In this document: positions 30,122 through 36,380 of the stretch, one piece after another
Layout: each line of letters starts with the position of its first letter
How positions within the stretch are numbered: the stretch's first letter is position 1
From: Acidobacteriota bacterium
Lineage (GTDB): Bacteria; Acidobacteriota; Terriglobia; Bryobacterales; Bryobacteraceae
NCBI GenBank assembly: GCA_016213725.1
Contig: JACQZS010000170.1
Coordinates: 1 to 36,380 of the forward strand
Reading direction: 5' to 3'
Length of the DNA: 36,380 nucleotides
Program-made: the position numbers and the translations under genes
The notes under the pieces: generated by a model
What the model was told of the DNA's origin: nothing
The model's input: only the letters and a program-made list of their open reading frames with translations
Databases searched by the model: none

Positions 30122-32584
30122 ATGATGATTTCAATTGTCATTAGGAAGACGATCCGTCAGGCGGGATGCCTGCTGACGTTGTGGGCCGCGATTGTGCCCT
30201 GGGTGCAGGCCGAAGAGATTCCAAACCGCTACGTAGTGGAGATGAGCACCGAGCCTGTGGCGCAGCGGGCGTCGCGATTGAGTCTGCGAGGACGGGCGCG
30301 CCTGGAGAGCACGGCGGCGCTAGCCCACCGGCAGAGGATCCGCGACGAGCAATCGGTGGTGCGAGCCCGTGTGGAAAGACACAGCGGCAGGGTTCTGGGC
30401 AGCGTGGACACCGTGGCGAACGCGATGTTCGTCGAGATGCCGGCGGAAGAGGCCGCGAAATTGGCCTTGGAGCCGGGCGTCAAGCGGGTGCGGCCCGAGC
30501 GCACATTCCACATGGTTCTGGATCGGGCCGTGCAATTGCACAAGATCAACCAAGCCTGGGAGCAGGTGGGGGCAAGCCGCGCCGGGGAAGGCATCAAGAT
30601 AGCGATCATCGACAGCGGCATCGACCCAGCCCACGCCGCTTTCGCCAACTCCGAACTCAGCGCTCCGGCGGGCTTTCCACGGGTCAGCTCCCCGCTCGAC
30701 TCAGCCAACACCAACGGTAAGATCATTGCGGCCCGCAGTTACGTGCCGCTGCTGCGCTACCGGGATCCGGACAACTCGGTGCGCGACCATGTCGGCCACG
30801 GCACGGCGCTAGCCATGATCACGGCCGGCGGAAAGGTGGACGCGCCGCTGGCGCAGATGCAGGGAGTTTCGCCGCGCGCCTGGATCGGGGTGTACAAAGT
30901 ATTCGGCACGCCGGGCTACAACGACTCCTCCAACGACGCCGCCATCATCACTGCCATCGAGGACGCCGTGCTGGACGGCATGGATGTGATCAACCTCAGC
31001 CTGGGCGACGATTTTGCCTACCGGCTGGCGGACGACTTCGAAGTGGCGGCCATCGAACAGGCTGCCCAAGCCGGCGTCATTGTCGTGGTGGCGGCCGGAA
31101 ACAACGGGCCGGGCATGAACACAATCGCCTCGCCGGGCACGGCGCCATCGGCCATTACCATCGGGGCAACTACCAATGGCAGGACCTTCGGAACCGGCGT
31201 CACGGTGGACGGGCTGGGTTCTTATGTCGCTTATGTGGGCAGCGGCCCGACGCCGGGCAGTAACGTACAAGGCGAGTTGGTTGACGTCTCCACCCTCGAT
31301 GGGGACGGTTTGGCCTGCGCCGGCTTCTCGTCCGGCGCGGCCTCAGGAAAGATCGCCCTCATCCTGCGCGGTTCGTGCACTTTTGAGACCAAGCTGCTCA
31401 ACGCGCAGAGAGCCGGCGCAGTGGGCGCACTGGTCTACGCCACCGCGGAATCTCCAGAGCCGATCACCATGAGCGTGGGAGCGGCGACGCTGCCTGCCCA
31501 GATGGTGAGTAACGGCGATGGGGTTGCGGTCAAGCAGCAAATCGCCGCCGGCACGGCGACGGCGACAATGAACTTCACCATTCAGGCGATAGACCGGCCA
31601 GCAAACCGCGTCACTGACTTTTCGGCCGTGGGCCCCAGTGTCGACTTGGGCATCAAACCCGACCTGATGGCCACGGGCGGGGACATCTACACGGCCACCC
31701 AGAAGCTGGACTCCTACGGCGACATGTACAACCCCAGCGGGTATGTTCTGGTGGACGGCACCAGCTTTGCCACCCCAATGATCGCCGGCGCGGCAGCGCT
31801 GCTCAAAGCCGCCCGTCCCGGACTGGCCATGGAGGACTACAGATCCCTGCTGGTGAATACCGGCGTGCCCGTGACCCAGACCTGGAAAGCGCAGGCGGCT
31901 ACCATGCAACAGACCGGCGCCGGCGTGCTGGACATGATGGCGGCGCTGCAATCCACCGCCACGGCTTCGCCCGTCTCCCTGAGTTTCGGCGTGGGCAGCG
32001 GCACTTTGGACGCGGCAAGATCCTTCCGGCTGAAGAACACGGGGACCGAAACGGAGAGCTTCGAAATCAAGGTAGTGCCTTCGGCAGTCACGGCGGATGG
32101 CGCGACGGAAGGCCTCCCGGCCCCACTGGTGGAACAGCCAGTGATGGAACTGGCAGCCGGAGCGTCGGTGGAGGTGCCTGTGCGCTGGGTGGCCCAATCG
32201 CTGGCCAGCGGACACTACGAGGGAGTACTGCAGGTGACCGGCTTGACCTCAGGCGAAGTGATCCGCGTTCCCTACTGGCATGCCGTGCAGGGAGATCCGC
32301 ACAGCATCAATCTGATGTACACCATCGACAGCGCAAGGCGAGGAACTGCGCAGAGCGACGCGTTCTTTGTCCGGGTAACCGACTCCTCAGGGGTCATCAT
32401 CACCGAGACTCCCACCGTCAAGGCGGTGTCCGGCGGCGGCGCTGTGCTCAGCGTCACGGACTACAATGCGGAGGTGCCGGGGCTGTTTGGCGTCAGTGTC
32501 CAACTGGGTACCGTCGCGGGCACAAATACGTTCCGAGTCACGGTGGGGCAGGTGACACTCGACGTTCAGATTAGCGGACTCTAG
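30122..32584 (+). CDS. Secreted subtilisin-like (S8) serine protease with inserted PA domain
   Basis: The product is 820 residues. The signal peptide spans about 1-37 (GCLLTLWAAIVPWVQAEE). A propeptide of the inhibitor I9 type follows (RYVVEMSTE ... KLALEPGVKRVRPERTF). The catalytic triad is Asp164 (IAIIDSGIDP), His226 (GHGTALAM, where most family members have GHGTHVAG) and Ser548 (GTSFATPMIAGAAAL), with oxyanion Asn in VVAAGNNGPG. A PA domain lies between His and Ser (about 385-480: IALILRGSCTFETKLLNAQRAGAVGALVYA). The C-terminus (about 610-820) has Ig-like beta domains. It is expected to act outside the cell on proteins. The divergent two-component pair may control it. Confidence 0.93.
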   Translation: MMISIVIRKTIRQAGCLLTLWAAIVPWVQAEEIPNRYVVEMSTEPVAQRASRLSLRGRARLESTAALAHRQRIRDEQSVVRARVERHSGRVLGSVDTVANAMFVEMPAEEAAKLALEPGVKRVRPERTFHMVLDRAVQLHKINQAWEQVGASRAGEGIKIAIIDSGIDPAHAAFANSELSAPAGFPRVSSPLDSANTNGKIIAARSYVPLLRYRDPDNSVRDHVGHGTALAMITAGGKVDAPLAQMQGVSPRAWIGVYKVFGTPGYNDSSNDAAIITAIEDAVLDGMDVINLSLGDDFAYRLADDFEVAAIEQAAQAGVIVVVAAGNNGPGMNTIASPGTAPSAITIGATTNGRTFGTGVTVDGLGSYVAYVGSGPTPGSNVQGELVDVSTLDGDGLACAGFSSGAASGKIALILRGSCTFETKLLNAQRAGAVGALVYATAESPEPITMSVGAATLPAQMVSNGDGVAVKQQIAAGTATATMNFTIQAIDRPANRVTDFSAVGPSVDLGIKPDLMATGGDIYTATQKLDSYGDMYNPSGYVLVDGTSFATPMIAGAAALLKAARPGLAMEDYRSLLVNTGVPVTQTWKAQAATMQQTGAGVLDMMAALQSTATASPVSLSFGVGSGTLDAARSFRLKNTGTETESFEIKVVPSAVTADGATEGLPAPLVEQPVMELAAGASVEVPVRWVAQSLASGHYEGVLQVTGLTSGEVIRVPYWHAVQGDPHSINLMYTIDSARRGTAQSDAFFVRVTDSSGVIITETPTVKAVSGGGAVLSVTDYNAEVPGLFGVSVQLGTVAGTNTFRVTVGQVTLDVQISGL

Positions 32585-32598
32585 TCCCAGCCGCACTG

Positions 32599-32604
32599 TA
32601 GAAT
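32599..32604 (+). promoter_or_regulatory. Possible -10 element (TAGAAT) for a leaderless UroD-like gene
   Basis: TAGAAT is preceded by CTG and ends 8 nt before the GTG at 32613. The only purine-rich stretch in the gap, GAGAGG, is 2 nt from the GTG, too close to be a working ribosome site. Confidence 0.4.
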
Positions 32605-32612
32605 GAGAGGCA

Positions 32613-33674
32613 GTGACTCCGAAAGAACGGTGGAACTGCCTTTTGGCAGGCGAGAAACCGGACCGTGTTCCGTGCGATCTCTGGGCGACTGAAGAGGTGA
32701 TGTCGCGACTGAGGGCTGACCTCGGCTGCGATTCGGACGCCGATGTTTGGCGGGCCTTGGGCGTGGACAAGTGCGTGTTCCTTGCCCCGAAGCATCCGCA
32801 GGCCACGGAAGATACCTGGCACATTCCCTCCCTGTTCAGCATCTGGGGCGTTCCCACGCGGCGGGTAGAGTATCTGGATGGCGCGGGCTACTACGAAGAG
32901 GCCATCGATCCGCCTCTGGCCGCAGCGCAGTCGGTAGCCGACATCGAGAAGTATCGCTGGCCCAAGGCCGAAGACTGGGACTACGAGGTACTGCTGAAGG
33001 AGTGCCTCAGATGGCCGGACTACCCGATTGTGGGCGCTTCCTACGAGCCTTTCTACCTTTACAGCCGCCTGCGCGGGATGGAACAGGCGCTGGAAGACCT
33101 GATTGAGAACCCGGCCATCGCCGACGCCATGATGGAGCGGATTTTCGACATCCACGCCGGGATTGTGAAGCGCAGCCTGGAGACCGCCGGCAGCCTCATC
33201 GATTTCATCTATGTAGCCGAGGACCTGGGCACGCAGGAGTCCCTGTTGATGAGCCCGCGGTCATTCCGCCGCTTCATCAAGCCGTGGCTGGCGCGCATGA
33301 TCGACCTGGCCCGCGCCTACGGCGCCCACACTTTCCACCACGACGACGGCGCCATCGCGCCGCTGTTGCCTGAACTGATCGACATTGGCATCGATGTGCT
33401 GAACCCCATCCAGTGGCGTGCCAAGGGCATGGCGCGCGAAGGGCTGGCGCGCCAGTTCGGCTCGAGCGTCGTTTTCCACGGCGGCGTGGACAACCAGCAC
33501 ACGTTGCCGTTTGGCAGCGTGAACGCGGTGCGCAAGGAAGTGGAGGAGAACATCGCCATCTTCTCCGAGTGCAAAGGCTACGTCGTGGCGCCCTGCCACA
33601 ACCTGCAGGCCAACACGCCGACGCGCAACGTAGTGGCGCTGTACGAGGCGGTGCGCGATTTTGGTGCGCTGTAG
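32613..33674 (+). CDS. Uroporphyrinogen decarboxylase-superfamily protein (UroD/MtaA/CmuA-like)
   Basis: The product is 353 residues with a GTG start. It begins TPKERWNCLLAGEKPDRVPCDLW, the family's typical opening. Other landmarks are GASYEPFYLYSRLRGMEQALEDL, DFIYVAEDLGTQ, SPRSFRRFIKPWLARMI, HHDDGAIAPLLPELIDIG, FHGGVDNQHTLPFG and YVVAPCHNLQANTP. The His and Cys near HHDD and PCHN fit a zinc-binding methyltransferase branch (MtaA/CmuA) better than true HemE, so heme synthesis is not assumed. Many Acidobacteriota and Planctomycetota have several such genes beside sugar-catabolism genes, from general knowledge. No signal peptide; cytosolic. Substrate unknown. Confidence 0.88.
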   Translation: MTPKERWNCLLAGEKPDRVPCDLWATEEVMSRLRADLGCDSDADVWRALGVDKCVFLAPKHPQATEDTWHIPSLFSIWGVPTRRVEYLDGAGYYEEAIDPPLAAAQSVADIEKYRWPKAEDWDYEVLLKECLRWPDYPIVGASYEPFYLYSRLRGMEQALEDLIENPAIADAMMERIFDIHAGIVKRSLETAGSLIDFIYVAEDLGTQESLLMSPRSFRRFIKPWLARMIDLARAYGAHTFHHDDGAIAPLLPELIDIGIDVLNPIQWRAKGMAREGLARQFGSSVVFHGGVDNQHTLPFGSVNAVRKEVEENIAIFSECKGYVVAPCHNLQANTPTRNVVALYEAVRDFGAL

Positions 33675-33690
33675 CCCCCCTCGACTCTGA

Positions 33691-33696
33691 TAAATT
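33691..33696 (+). promoter_or_regulatory. -10 element (TAAATT) placed for a leaderless transcript
   Basis: TAAATT, within TGATAAATT, ends 6 nt before the ATG at 33703 and no Shine-Dalgarno lies between. No -35 at the usual spacing was recognised. Confidence 0.4.
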
Positions 33697-33702
33697 CACG
33701 GG

Positions 33703-34677
33703 ATGCGGTTTATTTTGCTGATTGGGCTGGCTGTCAGCTGTTGGGGCCAGCATCGGATGCACGCCGTCGGCGTGACCACCCGCGACTGGGTGGTGGGCAA
33801 GCCCCTGCTGCCAGGCGGCCTTTTTGTGAAGAGCGACAGCGGTGCGTGGGCGAACCCGGGCCACCGGCACCCGTACATGATGGGCCTGGCCTGGCGCCCG
33901 AACGAACCGGGATCGGTCTATTTGGCGGCCGGCAACGGGGTGATCCGGATCAACCCGCAGGGCCAGTGGCGCATTCTCACCAGCTACGACGTGACGGAGC
34001 TGCGCGACATTTCGGCCGGCTCCGACGGCAGCCTGCTTTTCGGCCACACCGCCGGCCTGAGGCTTTCGCGCGATGGCGGCCAGAGTTGGGTGGAATTGAG
34101 CGGCGGCCTGCATCGCAAGTACATGAACGCGGTACGCATCGACCGGACGCGGCCGCAGCGCCTGCTGGCCGGCACCGAAGAAGGCGTCTTCGTCTCCGAC
34201 AACGCCGGCCGGGACTGGAAACTGGCAGGCGCCGGCGGGTTCCAGATCATGCATATCGAGCAATCGCCCCACGATGCCGGCAAGTGGCTGGCTGTGACGC
34301 AGTTGGGCGGACTGTTCGGTTCCGAGAACGGCGGTCTCAGCTTCGAGAATGTGGGCAACGTCGGGGTGCAACGGAACCTCTACGACATTTCCTTCGACGC
34401 GACCAAACCGGGCCGTGTGGCGATCTGCGGCTGGGGCCCCGGCGTGCAGATTTCCGAAGACGGCGGCAAGACGTGGACGGCGCGGAACATCGGGCTGCCC
34501 ACGGCGGATGTCTGGAGCGTGGCCTTCGATCCCGATCACTCGGGCCGGCTCTACGCAGCCGTGCACGAGGAGGCGCTGTTCGTCTCCGACGACGCCGGCA
34601 AGACCTGGCGAAAAGATGGACTGGAGGGCAGCATCGTCTACCGGATGTTCTTCGTGCCCCAAGGAGGTGCGAAGTGA
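33703..34677 (+). CDS. Exported beta-propeller protein with BNR/sortilin-like repeats
   Basis: The product is 324 residues with a signal peptide at 1-15 (FILLIGLAVSCWGQ). Repeated units of the form S-x-D-G-G-x-x-W are visible: LSRDGGQSWVEL, VSDNAGRDWKLA, SENGGLSFENV, ISEDGGKTWTAR and VSDDAGKTWRKD. These are BNR/Asp-box repeats of a seven-bladed or similar propeller, like sortilin (VPS10) domains and the plant HCF136 fold. It probably binds a protein or glycan outside the cytoplasm; no catalytic site is evident. Its stop overlaps the GTG of the next gene, and an AAGGAGGT for that gene lies in its 3' end. Confidence 0.87.
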   Translation: MRFILLIGLAVSCWGQHRMHAVGVTTRDWVVGKPLLPGGLFVKSDSGAWANPGHRHPYMMGLAWRPNEPGSVYLAAGNGVIRINPQGQWRILTSYDVTELRDISAGSDGSLLFGHTAGLRLSRDGGQSWVELSGGLHRKYMNAVRIDRTRPQRLLAGTEEGVFVSDNAGRDWKLAGAGGFQIMHIEQSPHDAGKWLAVTQLGGLFGSENGGLSFENVGNVGVQRNLYDISFDATKPGRVAICGWGPGVQISEDGGKTWTARNIGLPTADVWSVAFDPDHSGRLYAAVHEEALFVSDDAGKTWRKDGLEGSIVYRMFFVPQGGAK

Positions 34678-36380
34678 AACGGTTGATCGCAACAGCATTG
34701 CTGCTTGCCATGGGAGCGCAGGCACAGGACTTTCAGAAGCGCGTGCGGGAGGTGATCGAATTCTACGCCCACCCGAAGAGCGTGAATGACAGCGGCTACG
34801 CCACCATCGCCGCAAAGCTATGGCTCAAGGAAGACGCGGCGGCCGCCAACCGGCGCCTGCAGGAACTGCTGAAGGACCCCTCGGGCGACATGTTCTGGAT
34901 GTTCCCCGTGACGGCAGTGGCCTACACCGACCAGGGCCAGCTCACCGCCGCCTCGCGCGCCGCGCTGCGCAACGCCTGGAAGACCTACATGCCGTACCGC
35001 GGCGATACCGAAAACCACTGGCTCCTCTACTACACCTCGCTCTATCTCATGTCGCAGAAGTATCCCGGCTTGAACGGCAGCGAGTGGTTCAACGGCCGCT
35101 CTTCCGACGAAAACCTGCGCGAAGCGCGCGAGTGGATCGACAGTTGGGTGAAGCTCACCACCACCAAGGGCCAAGGCGAGTACGACTGCACTCACTACAT
35201 CGGCGTGTACCTGCTGCCGCTCTCCTATCTGGCAGCCTGGGCTGAAGATCCGCGCATGAAGAAGCAGGCGCAACTGATGATCGAGTGGATCACGGCGGAC
35301 TTCGCCGCCGAGAGCCTGAGTGGGATTTACGTGGGCGCGCACGCACGCACCGACGATCACCAGGTGTTGGAGAAGTGGAACGGCGTCAGCTCGGATTTCG
35401 GCTGGCTGTTCTTCGGCCAGGGCAAACCCACAGAGCCGCACGCCGGCTACGTGCTCTATTACGCGCTGGCATCCGCCCAGGAGCCGCCCGAAGTGCTGAA
35501 GCGCATCGCCACTGACCGCAGCCAGCCATACACGCATCTCGAGAAGAAACGCACTCGCAACCGCTGGCGCTATCACGACGAACGGCACGGCGAGGTCTTC
35601 AAGACCACCTACATGACAAAGGACTACGCCGTGGGCTCCGACCAGGGCGGTCTGCTGCAACCTGTCCAACAGCACTCCTGGGATGTCACCTGGCATCTGG
35701 ACGACCCGCGCGGCAAGCACAACACGCTGTTCTCGATCCACCCCTACTCGGGCGGGCTGGAACTCCAGGCCTACTTCACCTTCGGACCGGACTTCGGCAC
35801 CGAGGAAGTCTACCGTTCGAAGAAGAGTTACGACTCGCCGGACAAGTTGCTGGGCGGCAGCCCTTATGAGCAACTCGCACAGTCGGAGGACGCCGTGATC
35901 GCGCTCTACGACATCCCGCGCGGCACGCGCTTCCCGCACATCAACGGCTTCTTCTCAAAGGACCTGGAAGAGATTGTGGAGCACCCTTCGGGCTGGATTT
36001 TCGCCCGCGGCGGAAGGGCTCGCATCGCTTACCGCCCATTGGCGCCGTACGAATGGAAGCCGATCGCCGGCGGCGGCAAGCGCCTGTTCAGCCAGTACCT
36101 CAAGAACGGCACCATCGTGCAGGTGGCGAGCGTGGATGATTATCCGACGGCCGCCGCGTTCCAACAGGCCATCCTGGCGCTGAAGCTCGAGACAACGCTG
36201 GAACCGAAGCCCAGCGTCCGATTCCGGACGCTGCGCGGCAAGCTGATGGCATGCACGTACGGCGAGCGCGCCAGGATCGACGGCAAACCGCTGGACTACG
36301 AGAAGTGGCCGGCCTTTGGCGGACCGTTTCTGCACGCCGAACCCGGCGTGCAGAAATTGAAGATGACCCACGGCGGCGTC
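34674..36380 (+). CDS. Exported protein of unknown function, probable alpha/alpha-toroid, cut by window end
   Basis: There are 569 residues up to the right edge with no stop reached. The GTG overlaps the previous stop (GTGA) and has a perfect AAGGAGGT at 34661-34668, so this start is secure. The signal peptide is at about 1-18 (LIATALLLAMGAQAQ). Paired helices rich in Trp/Tyr (FWMFPVTAVAYTDQG, ENHWLLYYTSLYLMSQ, ECTHY-like EYDCTHYIGVYLLPLSYLAAW) suggest an (alpha/alpha) toroid such as those of polysaccharide lyases and six-hairpin glycosidases, followed by a beta-rich region from about residue 330. No specific family or catalytic residues could be identified. It is translationally coupled to the propeller gene. 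Confidence 0.8.
   Translation, partial: MKRLIATALLLAMGAQAQDFQKRVREVIEFYAHPKSVNDSGYATIAAKLWLKEDAAAANRRLQELLKDPSGDMFWMFPVTAVAYTDQGQLTAASRAALRNAWKTYMPYRGDTENHWLLYYTSLYLMSQKYPGLNGSEWFNGRSSDENLREAREWIDSWVKLTTTKGQGEYDCTHYIGVYLLPLSYLAAWAEDPRMKKQAQLMIEWITADFAAESLSGIYVGAHARTDDHQVLEKWNGVSSDFGWLFFGQGKPTEPHAGYVLYYALASAQEPPEVLKRIATDRSQPYTHLEKKRTRNRWRYHDERHGEVFKTTYMTKDYAVGSDQGGLLQPVQQHSWDVTWHLDDPRGKHNTLFSIHPYSGGLELQAYFTFGPDFGTEEVYRSKKSYDSPDKLLGGSPYEQLAQSEDAVIALYDIPRGTRFPHINGFFSKDLEEIVEHPSGWIFARGGRARIAYRPLAPYEWKPIAGGGKRLFSQYLKNGTIVQVASVDDYPTAAAFQQAILALKLETTLEPKPSVRFRTLRGKLMACTYGERARIDGKPLDYEKWPAFGGPFLHAEPGVQKLKMTHGGV

Noticed and set aside
32613-33674. Assignment as heme-pathway uroporphyrinogen decarboxylase (hemE)
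   Set aside because: The opening and the HHDD/PCHN motifs fit the broader UroD/MtaA superfamily better, and no heme genes are nearby.
1-36380. Mobile elements, CRISPR arrays, tRNA or rRNA genes
   Set aside because: I looked for transposase or integrase motifs, regularly spaced repeats and cloverleaf arms with CCA-like ends in the few intergenic gaps and recognised none.

Overview
The window looks like a chromosomal stretch from an Acidobacteriota bacterium, most likely the Bryobacterales/Solibacterales group. This is inferred from high GC, many GTG/TTG starts, abundant Sec and Tat exported proteins, secreted carbohydrate-active enzymes, exported TPR and beta-propeller proteins, and SpoIIE-type phosphatases. 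I recognise no transposase, phage, CRISPR array, tRNA or rRNA. Genes are densely packed on both strands, with frequent 1-4 nt overlaps inside operons and almost no gap between convergent neighbours.

Layout. 1-3153: the cut 5' part of a probable lipoprotein gene (minus strand, apparent frameshift), an exported protein of unknown function, an exported TPR protein, a 99-residue HTH-like protein and an exported thioredoxin-like protein. 3154-6091: a membrane-anchored unknown divergent from an NlpC/P60 endopeptidase gene that overlaps a Tat-signal dipeptide epimerase gene; the pair fits murein-peptide breakdown. 6093-9958 (minus): a tight operon for a NagX/DUF5009-like membrane acyltransferase, a PLP group II decarboxylase and an M64 metallopeptidase. 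9986-11002: a DUF6526-like membrane protein and an exported SRPBCC protein. 11010-14626: a family 11 rhamnogalacturonan lyase divergent from an SDR dehydrogenase and an SMP-30 lactonase, consistent with pectin attack followed by oxidative sugar catabolism.

14660-21912 is the most distinctive part. It is one operon with a soluble GAF-SpoIIE phosphatase, two large paralogous membrane proteins that end in SpoIIE phosphatase domains, a STAS anti-anti-sigma protein and an RsbW-like kinase. Together they form a partner-switching signalling module with up to three phosphatase inputs, one of which has a changed catalytic motif. No sigma factor or other output gene is present.

22225-24834 is aconitase A. 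24843-27511 (minus) holds a GH125 alpha-mannosidase with a Tat signal and an exported protein of unknown function. 27552-29986 (minus) is a histidine kinase and OmpR-type regulator pair, divergent from a secreted subtilase (30122-32584). A UroD-superfamily protein, an exported beta-propeller and a large exported protein cut by the window end follow.

Two patterns cross gene boundaries. Several non-operon starts have a TANNNT -10-like hexamer ending only 6-8 nt upstream and no Shine-Dalgarno, which points to leaderless transcripts. The plus strand is strongly G-rich over about 0.3-21 kb whatever the gene orientation, and this weakens or reverses toward the right end.
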